DNA of 64,000 nt from Aphidius gifuensis (lineage: Eukaryota > Arthropoda > Insecta > Hymenoptera > Braconidae): positions 13,603,404-13,667,403 of the forward strand of contig NC_057788.1 in the NCBI RefSeq assembly GCF_014905175.1. Direction: 5' to 3'. The position numbers and the translations under genes are program-made. Numbering within the stretch: position 1 is the stretch's first letter; every line of letters starts with the position of its first letter. Positions 1-13,407 of the stretch are shown in pieces. Under the pieces are notes generated by a model. That model was not told the origin of the DNA. It ran no database searches and saw only the letters and a program-made list of their open reading frames with translations.

Positions 1-3000
1 AAGTAGCTGAAAAGAAAGCTGAAAGAAAATGTATTTTTTTTTTTTTTTTTTTTTTCAAATTAAAATTATTATGAAACTCACACTTTGTCTAGCAGCTACA
101 ACTTGACATGGAACAACTTGATCATTATTTTTATCGGGTTTACAACACAACCAAGTTCTTATTTATTTTTTTTTTTTATCATTACTTTTGCAATCATCAT
201 CTTGACTACCAACACCACAATGCACATAAACAAGATCAATTTTGATCATATGATATAACTTTAACATTATCCATTGATATCCATTTTTTAATATTTTCTT
301 CTTCATTAAATTTAAAATAATTAATTAACTCATCTTTATAAGTTTTATATATTTTTTTGATATATTTTTTACTCCAATTATAATTATAATTACTCCAATT
401 AAATTACTTGATATAACAGAAAATATTAAATCACTTTGTTGAATAATTTTTTTTTTACTCATTGTTTTTCATTATTATCAGTTAAAAATGAAATTATTTT
501 TATTGTTGATGAATTTATTTTATTGCTTATTAAACTATTAAATATTTTTGCATCAATTTTAATAATTGTATCAGATGTATCAGATTGTATCAGAATAACT
601 TGTAAAAAATTCAATTAAACAATATTCCCATAATGAAAAATCAATTTCATTATTTATTTTCAGTTGACTCATTTGAATACAAAATTCATGTATTATATTT
701 GTTTTAATTGTGACACTATTAATTTTTCTATCAGCTAATAATTTAATTAATTTTGCTGCAAGTTTTCCCATTATTGATAATGATGTTTTTTCTTGTATTA
801 TAAAAGTTTCTTTGTACAATGACATTATACTTTTTAATAAATCGAATATATCATTATTATTTAATTTTACAAATTAAATATATCCTAATAACTTTATTGA
901 TTTCATTAATCTTCTTCCTTCGGCAACAGTTTTATGTATTATTATTTTTAACTCGTCAATTAATTTATTTTTAAATAATAAAAATAATTCTTCTAAATAA
1001 ATTATTTTTATCATTAATGTCTTGTATTTTTTGAAATATATTAAAAATTACATTTGTCACAACGATTTTTCGTTGAATTTTTAACTGGTAAGAAATTATC
1101 GATAATTATTGGATTATTAATAATTAGCTTTGAACATTTAAATACTATTGTTGAATCATTAATATTTGTTTCCATGATTTTTGAATAATCCAATAAATAA
1201 ATAATAGCTAATTTGTATCTTTCAATATTGATAGATGATAATTTTTCACGTTTTATAAATTGAGTTATTGTCATTCTAAATGAATCTAGTAATTCTTGTT
1301 TTGTTTGTAAGTTAATTTGTTTGTTAAAATTTTCTTTAATATTAATGTATTTATTTGACATTAATGCTTTCCTAAATTTTAAGACACAATTATTTGCAAA
1401 TGGTAGGTCAATTGCAACTGGTGTTGAATCGTTTTTCCAGCTATTTATATAGTATACTGAAAAATTTTCAATATCTTGACAAAGTTGAATAAGTGCTTCT
1501 GGATCAATTTGAGAATGTAGAGTGAATATTGTTACAAATAATATATTTAAAAATGAAATATATTTAACAGCACTGTCATTTGATTTTTTAGTTCAACTAT
1601 CAAAAGTTCAACTGAGAATTAATGGAATTGATTCCAATTTATAGCTTGAATTCATATTTTTTTTTTTTTGTTCAATTTCAGTCATTTTATTTAAATATTT
1701 ATCTGATTTTTTTAATGTTTTTTTTTATAATATTAACAAGCCAAATTGAAACTTCTTGCTTTTCATGATCTTCTAATAATTAAAATGTATTTATCCAAAT
1801 GTCAATTTGATCAGTGCATTCATCAAACATTTTTCATGTTTTAAATTACATTATTAATATTTTTTTAGCTTCAATATTTAATTCTTGTAATTCATGATTT
1901 AATATTGATACTAAAAATGGAATTGATTCATTAAATAATTTTTCTTGTGGTTTAAATGCTTCTTCATTTAAATATAATATTATTTTAATTGCTTTTATTT
2001 TCATTTTATTAATTATTTCATCATCAATATTCGCAATGTCACTTGGTTGAATTTTAGTAGTAGAAGTAGTAGTGTATCTATAATTAATTCAGTATTTAAA
2101 AATTCTGGATTAACATCATGATATGTTTCAAGTAAATCAAGAATACAGGAATAATAAATCGATTTTAATGGATCAAGATTATCATCAATTTCTTCAATTG
2201 CCTTTGATGTATCAACAGTTTCACTAGCTTCATTCCAAGCTTTTAAAATTGCTTTAACGTTTAGCATATTTTTTAAAATATAATCACTAATTGCTGTTTT
2301 ATATTGTAAATAATCAGCAGATGTTGGTAAATTTTTTTTCAGCAATATCCATAAATGATTTAATTTTTTTTAACATCATACTTAATGTACATATTGCACT
2401 TATTAATTGTGACATTGATAATTCTGGTAAACATGTTTCTAATATATTTGTATTAATATTGTCAAATATATTCCTTAAAAATTTCATAACTGCAAGCCAT
2501 TTTTTAGATATTCTTGATTTTAAATATGGTTCAGTATACATAAACTATGAACGTTTAAGATGTGGACATGCAGCTAATATTTTTATTACAAGTTCACATG
2601 GTTTTTCATGTTCCTATGGTTTATCCATACTTTGTAATATTGTATTAACAAGTTGATTTTTTTTTTCACCAGTTGTACCAAGACTTTTATCATTAAATAT
2701 AACTCCATATTTACTTGATATTAATAATAATAATAATAATAAATCATGTACAGCATCGACAGCAGTATTTTTTTCTTCTGCATATTCATATGTTGTTGGT
2801 GGTGGTTCTATTTTATTATTTTGTCTTAAACCAGGCCAACATTTTGGTCTTTTCCAATTATACAATAATACTAAATTTTTTAATATTGGTGTTGAAAATA
2901 CATGAAGTTTTATTGTTTTTAACATGCCAATCATTTCTAGTACATATTTTTTAACTGTTGATAATACTCAATTAACAGTGACATGAGAATCATATATTAA

Positions 3001-3222
3001 ATCATTAAATATTGATGATAATAAACCACGTTTATCTAATAATGTTTTAACAATTTGTAAATCTGTATCAATAAGATATGACATGATAAAATGTATGAAA
3101 CATGTTCTTACTCTTCCTGGATCAGTTGGTTTTGTATGTTGTGATAACATATCGAGTGTTTTTTGATGAAATGATAAATAATTCTCGTGGTAGATTACCA
3201 CTAAGTGATACCATTGATACAT
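1..3222 (-). pseudogene. URB1/Npa1-like gene relic
   Basis: Read from high to low coordinates, three open stretches (3222-2968, 2934-2614, 2541-2314) share one frame and a shifted one follows (2345-2013). They spell a helical HEAT-like protein with LLDKRGLLSSIFNDL, HVFSTPILKNLVLLYNW and SSKYGVIFNDKSLGTTG. These resemble, from memory, the N-terminal domain of URB1/Npa1, a nucleolar protein of 60S ribosome assembly. Stops interrupt the frame near 2967 and 2613, at places where tryptophan would be expected, and there is at least one frameshift near 2340. Weaker helical pieces continue (1361-1041, 825-580), but the boundary below about 2000 is not secure. The 5' part of the gene is absent next to the P-type transposase gene. 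Identification is moderate; loss of function is clear if this is one gene. Confidence 0.45.
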
Positions 3223-3339
3223 ATTTTTTTATTATCTAAAACATCATTTGTTTTTTTTTTTTTTTGGTGTTTCTTTTGAGAAACTATACTACTTGAATTA
3301 AAGTGACATTCTTGATGACAATTTCTTGTTATTGTATTA

Positions 3340-5861
3340 TTACCTCAAATATTTGCATGAAAATAAATTATCATCACAAAAATCTGCTTTAAATTTTTTG
3401 TCAATTGTTTTATCAAGTATTATACTATTTTTTCTTTTTCGTTGCGTATTTTCTTTATCATGTTCACTTGTTTGCTGAGAAATTTTTACAGTATTATTAA
3501 TTTTAGTTTGAAAATTTTTGTATTTTCTAACTGACAAAGCTATTTGACGGTTTATAAAAATTCTGGCAAGTAAAGGAAATATTATCTTTCGAATTTTTAA
3601 TGGATGACGAATGCAATTTAACCAATCTAAATTTTTAATGTTTTTTTCGAATGCAATAACAGATTCATTTGCAATGTTATTTATTGTCAAATCTGGAGCA
3701 ATTACATTATTAAAAATCACAAACACATCTGTTATAAGTTTTACTGTGTGCTGTGTAGGTTCCCAACTGTTTTCAGATTCAGTATTATCAATATTAATTA
3801 AACAAGATAAACACTTATTGCAATTATGCAATTTTAGAGTTGACATTAATTCTCTGGTTATGATTCGTGGCATCATTTCATTTGTTGCGTATACCATTTC
3901 AACAATAGCTTCACAATCACTGTCATAATCTGGTAGATGTAAAACAGGCATGTCTTCATTCATATTATTTTTGTTATTGTTATTATCATCATCGTCATTA
4001 CCACCTTCATTGTATTTATAAAGATTACTTTGACTAGCTTCTATTAATTTTCTTGATGATTTTAATTTTAATTCTTTATTTAAATTAAACCAATCAGATT
4101 GATTAAGTAAATAATGTGTATCATTATTTTGCTGACAATTAGAATCTTTTGAAGACATAGTTGAAAAATTTGCAATTATTATACATTTAATAATTCTCAT
4201 CATATCGATTGCAGTAGGATGACTGTTAGAGCCCAGAGATCGTCGAATACATGAGAAAAAATTTTCGACGATATCTTGATGTAATCGTCTGAGATTAATC
4301 GATTCACAATTTTCTTCAAAAATCAATTCATGACAAAGGTCTTTCATGGAAGTCATAGTTAAACAAGTATTATGAATACATGGAGGGGTAGCATGACTAC
4401 CATCCCATTTTATATAATGAGAATTTTTAAGTATTTGTGTGTACTCAATCCATTTTTCCCAATGGTATGAGTCTTTCGTAACTAAACACCGTTTGTGTGT
4501 GTTTTTTTTATCACTTTTAGACGGACCATTGGTGACATCACAAATGTTATTCAACAGCTCAATAACCCAGGCTGTATTTTGATTTTTTTTTACTTGTTCT
4601 GGTACATTTATATCTTGTTGTTTTTTTTTATTTACAAATTGTGTGCTACGCAGGTCATTTGCTGTAGTTTGGCTCATTAATTTAACAGCATTTTTAACAC
4701 GCATCTTGTCTCTTGATCCTGGATACATAATTTCATCATTCCAGGTGGTACAACCTTCTATTCTTTTTAATTGGTACAATAACACAAGGTCACTCCAAAG
4801 ACCTTCAATTCCATTTATTACCATGGTATTACCTGGGTAAGCTAATTTTAATTCATCAGCATTTTTATATACACAATTATTGATTTTAATCCAGTTTTCA
4901 AAATTTCCAAGCCAATTATTTCTTAAACATTTCCACTCATGAGGAGCATCTGGTAACAAATAAATTTTTACACCATCATGTATAAAAAAATTACGTGTAT
5001 GATCATCATTTGATTTTTTTGAAATGCCTCTTAACAAATCCATAGCTGAACAATTAGGTTTTGCTGCATCAGTTACAAGACCTTTAACAATTATGCCAAT
5101 TTGTTTTAACTTTGATATGTGTAATTCAATTAATGATGCTAAATCTTGACTTTTCACACCACCTTTATTAAAATAAAATGATAAAGGTTGGACCCAAGGC
5201 ACATAAATACCTTGAGCCATGAATACTAAACCTTTATTGGCTATTTCAATATTATTTAGATGTGGCAAATCATTGCCATAGTCTTGAAATCCAAATATTT
5301 TATCAGCTGCTATATCATAAGCTGGGATTGGTTTTATTGCAACTTCATCAAGACCTAACATACAAAATTTTGCTCTTGGATCCATAGCTTGGATTTTTTT
5401 TCCAATAGCTTCAAAATAATCTTCATTAATACCTACACCCATCGAAAGTTTGGAAAACATTCTCTGACAAGTTCTACGTGATGGAAAACAAGTGGATTCT
5501 AATTGTTGTAAAAATTCGTATGCTTGAATACCACGTTTTTGAATGTTTAAACTTAAGAGCTTGTCATCGAATGTCCAAGTTCGATGGTTAGGGTGGATAT
5601 TGACGTTGCGACAATGTGCTGTAATTAGTTGACGAAGCAAAGGTGATGTAATTCTATCATCAAAATTACGACTTTTTAATTGTTGTTTTAGGCTGCTTAT
5701 TTCTTTATCTCTTTCCATCAAGTCAAGCTTTAGTTGTTGAATCGTTGAATCACATTTAATAAAAGCCTTAAATAGTGCTTCTTCTTTTTCGTTGGAATTA
5801 TAAGAGTCATATGGAAGATTGTGTTCTTCGAGAATTAGGCTTTTTGAACGACGTATTGTAC
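3340..5861 (-). CDS. P-element/THAP9-like transposase, catalytic exon
   Basis: An uninterrupted frame of about 840 codons follows a splice acceptor (pyrimidine tract then CAG at 5862-5864). The first 26 codons of the longest ORF, a Tyr/Phe-rich run, are intron. Numbered on that 866-residue ORF: a leucine-rich coiled coil at about 52-92, catalytic candidates D198 (MLGLDEVAIKP), D291 (GLVTDAAKPN) and E559 (HQDIVENFFSCIRR), and the P-family signature DAPHEWKCLRNNW near 331. An Asn/Asp-rich linker lies around 680. The protein ends in FSCKYLR before the stop. P-family transposases cut and paste DNA using GTP, dimerise through the coiled coil and bind DNA through an N-terminal THAP finger. That finger is missing here and is found in exons at 17.2-18.8 kb with matching phase. 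No terminal inverted repeats were found, so this may be a mobile copy or a domesticated gene. The lack of stops argues for recent activity or selection. Confidence 0.82.
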
Positions 5862-5944
5862 CTGTTGAGAGAGAAATAAAGCTATTGAAATAATAATAAT
5901 AAAAATAATAATAATAATAGTAGAAAAAATATTTTTTCAAAATG

Positions 5945-7200
5945 ATAAATTATATACGGTCAAAAATAAGTTTATTAAATTTATGTAATTATGTTATCTA
6001 TTAAACAGAAACAAAATCATGTTTTTTTTTTTTTTTTTAAATAAATTAATTTTATAGACAATAAATATTTAAAGCTTGAACATAAAATTAATTTACTTGA
6101 GCTTCGTAGATATTTTATTGATTCAATTTCTTTTTTTTTTTGTCTTTTAATAAATACTAGATAAATTAATTAAACAAAAATAAATGAATTATTATAAACA
6201 GCCAATCAAATAACTCGAAGAGAGGCTTCATTCTTCTTTTTAGAATAGGATACGTTATCATATCATTTTAGAATATTTAGAGGTGTCGAAGAGGTGGCTG
6301 CAAAGCTACATTATTTAGCGATCAGCAGATGAATCGTTGAGGTAAAATAGTTGATGCGATTTAACAATAATATTTTTTTAAAATATAAAAACAGTGATGA
6401 CATGTTGTTATATATTATATTGTTTTAAAATATTTTCTCTTTATTTAAATATTCATTGTAAAAATATTACGTTGCAAAAATAATTGGAGGAAGATGTAAT
6501 GAGTTTTGAAAATCGACATAATCAATTAGTACATTGTTTAAAAATATAAAAATAATTATTTCTATTTTTTTTTTTATTTAAAATAGAAAAAAAAGTGTTT
6601 GAAAAAGAAAATGAGAGATATTAGAAATTGCAATTAACAATATGATTTACTTGCAAATTAAAAGTGTTAATAAAAAAATTATATAAATAAATCAATGGTG
6701 AGTAGAACTCCAGCACAAACTAAATGCAAATATGTAATATATACATATAGATGAGAATTTTATACTTGTTAGAACATTGAGAACAAATTTAGTAAGACGG
6801 ATCATTGTGTCATTTGAAACCAACCAAAGAACGTCTAATAAAAATTTATTTTTTTCTATTATTTTGTTTTGTCTATCATCTTTATGAATAATAGAAAATA
6901 TTCAACAGTAAATTATAATTTATATTTAGAATTTAAACGATGAATTATATTAATTTTTGATAACAGAAAATTAAAGTTCTGAAACAATGAAATTAATCTG
7001 TTCCCAATCACCCGTTTCGACACCTTAATAATTAATAACTGAATACAATTTTTTGAAGGGTTTATAAAAAAAAAAAATTAAATAGTGTAATTTGTAAACA
7101 GGAGTTCGGTGTATTTTATAGAACTTAATATTATTTAATATTTAACAAGAATAAAATTTATTTCAATCGAGTAATTAACTTTGAAGTGATTTTCATTATT
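5945..7200. other. AT-rich sequence without recognised gene
   Basis: Homopolymer-rich DNA with no convincing coding frame on either strand. Short pieces near 6280 and 7010 carry a cgacacc/ggtgtcga motif also found in the foldback element at 9476, suggesting scraps of the same repeat family. Confidence 0.5.
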
Positions 7201-7211
7201 AAAAACTTACA

Positions 7212-7417
7212 TTATATCCTTTTATACTTCAGCAGCCTCAGGTTAGAAGCTACAAGCTTATTTAATATCCTGTTAATTTTAATCATAATGATTTTTGCAT
7301 GACGTGGGTCAATAAGTTGTAATTGAGCATTGACCAAATTTGTAAATTCGGTGTATTGTCGAATAGTACTGCATTTATTTTTTCGACAGGAACAAACGTT
7401 TTCAGCACATGTAATTT
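7212..7417 (-). CDS. Candidate alternative terminal exon (Cys-rich, BESS-like tail)
   Basis: A pyrimidine-rich acceptor (ATCTTCAG) precedes an open frame of 68 codons ending in TAA at 7212-7214. It contains a small Cys cluster (CAENVCSCRKNKCS) and an amphipathic segment LQLIDPRHAKIIMIKINRIL that loosely resembles a BESS motif. The incoming phase (two bases before the first full codon) fits the exon that ends at 17161. It could therefore give a short THAP protein lacking the catalytic part, as the P-element repressor does. A GTAAGT lies directly after the stop and is unexplained. No family was recognised with confidence. Confidence 0.3.
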
Positions 7418-7419
7418 CT

Positions 7420-8435
7420 GAAGATAATGATATAATTAAAAATAATTATAATTAAATCAAGCATTCAAAAAGATTAAAAAAAAAAAAAAAAGAGATATAA
7501 CCAAATAGAATCCATATTTTGAATGTGATAAACGTATAAGATCGAGCCAAAAGAATTAGATAATAAACGTGCGAGAATAATTCATGCAGATTTCGCAATT
7601 ATAGAAATTTTTAATAAAGTATATTTTTCCTATATAAAAAAGAACAAGGTACTAATAGCTAACTTCACGTGTCACACCTTTATTCGTCATTTCATTGGCT
7701 GACGCTGTCGGCACATTTATGGGATTTTTTTTGCATATTATGATTCTCCAAAGAATTATCTATCGATTGAAAAAAAAAACCTAAATAAGTTGAAAAATAA
7801 AAAAATTCAGGCTGCCTGCACCCCTAAATCTTAATTAATTAATATTAATTAAACTATTAACTCCCAAAGAAAATTAACTTCATTCCAATATTCTCAAAAA
7901 AAAACTCCAATAGAATGAGTATAACAGATTCTTCTAGTTTCATCAAACTTAGGCTAATTAGATGGGATCATATTTACACACATACATTGAGTAAAATCGA
8001 GCCAAAATAATGGTCAAATTGCATTGAATAATTTGATAGTAACATTGAATAACACCATCAGCACTGATAATACAATTTTGAACAAAAAAAAGGTTGGCAT
8101 TCACATAATAGTTTTTTTTTAAAAACGATTAATAGAAAGTCAAGGGTTGAGTGCCCGAAGGGCGCGATCTACACGTCATTTTCTGATTTTCCTTTAACAT
8201 CACATGTTAATCAACATGACAATAATTAAAATTATCTATTGAAATAGAACTTTATAGACATTAATGATTTAAGTAAAAGATAAAAAACTGTCACTCATTA
8301 AGAATTAAAATTAATGAAATTGATAGAAAATATTTGCACTGAATACCGGAATATCCATTATATTTCTTTTTGTTTATTTATATATATGTACAGATAAATA
8401 AAAAAGGCCATTGATACAATAACGAACTTAAAGTA
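7420..8435. other. Non-coding AT-rich stretch
   Basis: No supported gene. A short GC-rich hairpin-like motif (gtgcccgaagggcgcg, about 8151) resembles the GC-rich core of the satellite at 15.6-17 kb. Confidence 0.4.
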
Positions 8436-8892
8436 GGGGAAAGCGGAGCAAAATGGAACACCCAAAAAAATATTTTGACTCATATTTTTTTTCATTTTTT
8501 CGTTACTCTTCGATTAAAAAAGCCGGAAGAAAATAGATGCAATAAAAAAAAAAATTTTTAGAAAATTTTTTGAGCATTTTTTTTAAGAACAAAGAAATTT
8601 ATTTTTTATATGTTTTTTTTTGTTCGTCGAGAAAAATGGTGACAAATTAATTTAAAAGCAATTGTTCGTAATTATAAATGGAGAGAAATAAAAAAAAATT
8701 AATTTTTGTGATTAATATCACATTTTATTAAACAACGATAAATAAATTTATAATAACAATTATTTTTTTAAATTGTTAAAAATTATTTATGTTTTTTTTA
8801 TTAATGAGTGAGAAAAACTAATCGGAAAATACTATTGTCATATATCGATTTATATTTTTTCCTTAAGTGTTCCATTTTGCTCCGCTTTCCCC
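8436..8892. mobile_element. 457-bp MITE with TA target duplication
   Basis: The left end GGGGAAAGCGGAGCAAAA is repeated inverted at the right end. The match runs about 24 bases to the GGAACAC/GTGTTCC positions. Both ends are bordered by TA (8434-8435 and 8893-8894). The inside is AT-rich and non-coding. Size, ends and TA duplication fit a Tc1/mariner-type non-autonomous element. No transposase with matching ends is in the window. Confidence 0.75.
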
Positions 8893-8894
8893 TA

Positions 8895-9475
8895 TATAAA
8901 TACATATCTAATTATTATATTAAAAAACATACGACAAAAAGTAACTATGTATTCCCAAACATAAGACATCGACATTCAGGTTAAATGAAAGCGACCGCGC
9001 AAGCGAACGCTCAGTCTCGTATATAAAAAAAAGAGAATAAAAAATATAATAAATCAAAATGAAAATAACAATGAAAATTGTTGCGAGATTGGTCGCGCTG
9101 ATGAAAATTACTTTTCGATTCATCGTGACTATGTAAATTTTTTATAAATTAATTAAAAAAAAAAGAAATGATGATAACAACAACCATAATAATTATTTTT
9201 TGAGAATTAAAAAAAAAATAAATGAAAAAAAAAAAAAACAATAATATTTCACAAAGATTAATCGCAGACTTCGATCACCCATAAAAATTAATTTTTGATT
9301 GATTTGAAAGAAAAATTGGATCAAAAACGTAAAAAAAAATTCGCCCCTTGTTAAAAATTACGTCTGGTTAATAAATAATATCTATATCAATAAATGATAA
9401 AAGTAATAATAATAAAACCTAAAATAATTTTCGCGTGGGCAACACATACATGTATTTTATTTAAAAAAAATAAAA
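8895..9475. other. AT-rich spacer
   Basis: No supported gene. It contains A/T homopolymers and one tttcgcgtgggcaac motif near 9430 shared with the satellite at 15.6-17 kb. Confidence 0.4.
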
Positions 9476-10521
9476 CGGAGCTGAAGTTAGCCGGACAGAT
9501 AGCCGGGAAACGATCTGAGAACAGGGACGAATAGGAGTCGGGGCCCCATAATTATTTCATTGAAAGAATTTTTTTATTTTATGTTCTGATAGTAGAGGGA
9601 GGTTATTTATTTATAAATTTAAAAAAAAAAAAAAACGACGTATTTTTATATTGATAGAATTGTAAGGGAAGGTGTGTAGATTATGTGGGAAAAATTTTAA
9701 ATTTTTTGAGGGTGTCGAAAGGGGTGGCCGGGAGGTTAAAACTGCGAAAATCCAAAATTTTTCCTACATAATCTACACACGTTTTCTAACAATTCTATCA
9801 ATATATAAACATATCGTTTTTTTTTTTTTTTTCTTTTAGACAATTCTAGAGCTGAAAAACGGAAATTTCGCGGTTCCAACCTCCCGATCACCCCTTTCGA
9901 CACCCTCAAAAAATTTAAAATTAATCCCACATAATCTACACACCTTCCCTTACAATTCTATCAATATAAAAATACGTCGTTTTTTTTTTTCTTTTAGACA
10001 ATTTTAAAATTAAAAAAATGGAAAATTCGCGGTTCTAACCTCCCGACCACCCCTTTCGACACCCTTAAAAAATCTGAAATTAATCCCACATAATCTACAC
10101 ACCTTCCCTTACAATTCTATCAATATAAAAATACGTCGTTTTTTTTTTTTTTTTAAATTTATAAATAAATATAGCTAAAAACATTGAAAAATCCTGGTTC
10201 CAACCCCCGGCCACCCCTTATCGCCACGGTTAAAAACTTAAAATCAATTCTATATTATCTTATAACCTCCCCTACTATCTATCAATATAAAATAAAAATT
10301 TTTTAAATATAAATAACTATGGGGCTGACTCCTATTCGTCCCTGGTTCCAATCCCCTCGGCTATCCCCTTATCGCCAACGGTTAAAAACTTAAAAGCAAT
10401 TCTAGATTAGCTTATAAGGTTGCCAAAACTATCATGAAAGAAAAAAAATTCTTGCAATAAAATATAATTTTTGGGGCCCTCACTCCTTATTCTTCTTCCC
10501 CTGCTCAGATCGTTTCCCTTT
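9476..10521. mobile_element. Foldback element copy 1 (decayed right end)
   Basis: It begins with CGGAGCTGAAGTTAGCCGG, then a gggacgaataggagtcgg segment and gggccccat. The right side repeats these in inverted order (ggggccctcactccttattc, then ctgctcagatcgtttccc), but the last 25 bases are missing or too diverged to see. Between them lie about 160-bp units in both orientations, each with a gaaaggggtggccgggagg block and a tagattatgtggg block. It belongs to the same family as the elements at 10946 and 13931 but has different inner repeats. Confidence 0.55.
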
Positions 10522-10945
10522 TGAAAAATATGTTCATTAATTTCATTTCTAAAATAAAATAAACCAAGGAAAGCAGTAGCTAAGGAAAAGATGTAGCTAA
10601 GGAATTAAGGTTGCCAAAAAGTTATGTTTTAAGAAAAATAATGTTGCTTAAAATATAATTTTTTGGCAACCTCACTTCCTTAGCTACATTCTTTCCTTAG
10701 CTACTGCTTTTTCTTTGATATTTGTATTTTTAAAAAATAAAATACATGTAATTTTATTTTAGAAAACAAAAATACCAAGGACGAGCAGTAGCTGGGGAAT
10801 TAATGTGGCCAAAAAAATTATGTTTTTAGCAACCTTAATTCCTTAGCTACATCTTTTACTTAGCTACGTCGTTTCCTTAGCTACTGCTTTTCCTTGGTCA
10901 TTTTTATTTTTTTAAAAATAAAGATACATGTATTTTATTTATTAA

Positions 10946-11869
10946 CGGAGCTGAAGTTGGCAGGCAAAGTAGCAGCAAAAGCAGGAACGAATATAATATG
11001 CTCGGTGCCCCGCATTTTAAAATTATTAAAAAAAGAGTTGAAAATCTGAAAAAAAATTTTCAGACATATTTCAGCTGTCAGATAAAACCTCTAAATAATA
11101 TTCCGACTTTTTACAGCCAGTATTGGGGGTGGAGATGGGTGAAAAAGTTGGGTTTTTTTATTTTTTTTATAAACAAAAATTACTTAAAAAATAAAAAATT
11201 CATCTTTACAAAATATTTTGATGAATATTAGGTAGAGGATATAGGCAGGTATATTGGGAAAAAATTTCGAGTCTGTATTCATGGTATTGTGGGTGGGAGT
11301 GGGTAGAAAAGTAGAATTTTTTTTTTTTTTATAAACAATAATTATTTAAATAATGAAAAATTTATTATTACAAAATATTTTTAGGTGAATTAGGTAAAGG
11401 ATATAGGCAAGTATATTAAGGAAAAATTTCGAGGCTCTATCTTTTCTATAAACAATAATCATTTAAATATTGATTGATAGATTCCACTTTCCCACTCACT
11501 ACCACCCACAATATCATGAATAAAAACTCGAAATTTTCCCTCAGAATACCTGGCTATACCCTCTACCTAATTCCCATAAAAATATTTTGTAAAAATAAAT
11601 TTTTAATCATTTATATAATTAATTTATAAAAAAAAAAAAAATAATCATTAAATACTCTATTTTTACCGCCCTCGCTCACCCGGAATACTTGTCTTAGGGG
11701 GTTGAAAATTCATCTGAGATTACTTTTCCAAAGGTTTAATCAAATTAATAAAAAATTATCACCAGATATTATTATCGTACAATGTCCTGAAAAACTTTGT
11801 CCCCGGGCCCCAGACCACCCCTATGGATCCCTGGTTTTACTGCTAGAGTGACTGCCAACTTCAGCTCCG
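10946..11869. mobile_element. Foldback element copy 2 with 11-bp target duplication
   Basis: The ends are CGGAGCTGAAGTTGGCAG and its inverse (ctgccaacttcagctccg). The flanks are ttatttattaa (10935-10945) and ttatttattga (11870-11880), an 11-bp duplication with one difference. The two halves are diverged inverted copies of sequence rich in tataggcaggtat and gggtggagtgggt. No ORF of note. Long arms and a 9-11 bp duplication suggest a MULE/foldback type of element. Superfamily assignment is inference. Confidence 0.75.
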
Positions 11870-13407
11870 TTATTTATTGAATAAATGAAAATTCCAAGGA
11901 AAAATAGTAACTAAGGAATTCAAGTAGCCAAAGAAATTATGTTTTTAGCAACCTTAATTCCTTAGCTACATCTTTTCCTTAGCTACTGCTTTTTCTTGGA
12001 CATTTGTATTTTTAAAAAATAAATTTACATGTATTTTATTTATAAAATAAATAAAAAATGTCCAAGGAAAAGCAGTAGCTAAGGAATTAATGTGACTAAG
12101 GAATTGAAGTTGCCAAAGAATTATGTTTTGAGGAAATAATTCCTTAGTCACATTAATTCCTTAGCTACATCTTTTCCTTAGCTACTGCTTTTTCTTGGAC
12201 ATTTGTTATTTATTTTATAAATAAAATACATGTAAATTTATTTTCTAAAAATACAAATGTCCAGGAAAAAGCAGTAGCTAAGGAAAAGATGTAGCTAAGG
12301 AATTAATGTGACTAAGGTATTATTTCCTTAAAACAATTCTTTGGCAACCTCAAGATTTCCCGAGCAACATTAATTCCTTTAGTCGCTTTTCTCCTTGGAC
12401 ATTTTTATTTATTTTATAAATAAAATACATGTAAATTCATTTTAAAAATGCACAAATGTCCAAAGAAAAAGCAGTAGCTAAGGAATTAATTTGACTATGA
12501 ATTGAGATAAGGTTGCCAAAGAATTATGTTTCAAGGAAAAAATTCCTTAATTTCGATCTTTTGCTTAGCTACATCTTTTCCTTAGCTACATTTTTTCCTT
12601 TTATAACGGCAATCTTTTCGCCAAGTTAAATCTTTTCCTTTAGCTACATCTTTTCCTTAGTTACATTATACATCTTTTCCTTGGCTATTTTAATTTTTTA
12701 AAATAAAGATACATGTATTTTATTTATTAAATAAAATAAAATATCTAAGGAAAAATATAGCTAAGTTAAGGAATTAAAGTAGCCAAAGAAATTATGTTTT
12801 GGCCATATTAAGTTTATTGAGCTACATCTAATTCTTTCTTTTTAGCTACTGCTTTTCTTGGACATTTGGTATTTAAAAATAAATTTACATGTATTTTATT
12901 TATAAAAATAAATAAAAAAATGTCAGTTGAAAAGCAGTAGCTAAGGAAATTCAATGTGACTAAGGAATGGAGGTTGCCAAATAATTATATATCGAGTTAA
13001 ATAACTGAGTCATTACTAATTCTTTTTAGCTACATTTTTTTCTTTGACCAGTTATTTTCTCTTGAAATTTGTTATTTATTTTATAAATAAAATACATTTA
13101 ACCTATTTTCTAAAAATACAAATGTCCAGGAAGTAGTAGCTATGAAAAAAGATGTACAGTGAATTAACTGTGATTAAATATTGTTTCTAGGAAATTTTGC
13201 AATTGTCTCTTTAGTCACATTAATTCCTTAGCTACTGCTTTTCCTTGGACATTTTTTATTTATTTTATAAATAAAATACATGTAAATTTATTTTTTAAAA
13301 ATACAAATGTCCAAGGAAAAGCAGTAGCTAAGGAATTAATGTGGCTAAGGAATTAATGTTGCCAAAAAATTATGTTTCAAGGAAATAATTCCTTAGTCAC
13401 ATTAATT

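Noticed and set aside
5864..5940. Tyr/Phe-rich start of the 866-codon transposase ORF
   Set aside because: It lies before a clear splice acceptor and is translated microsatellite, so it was treated as intron.
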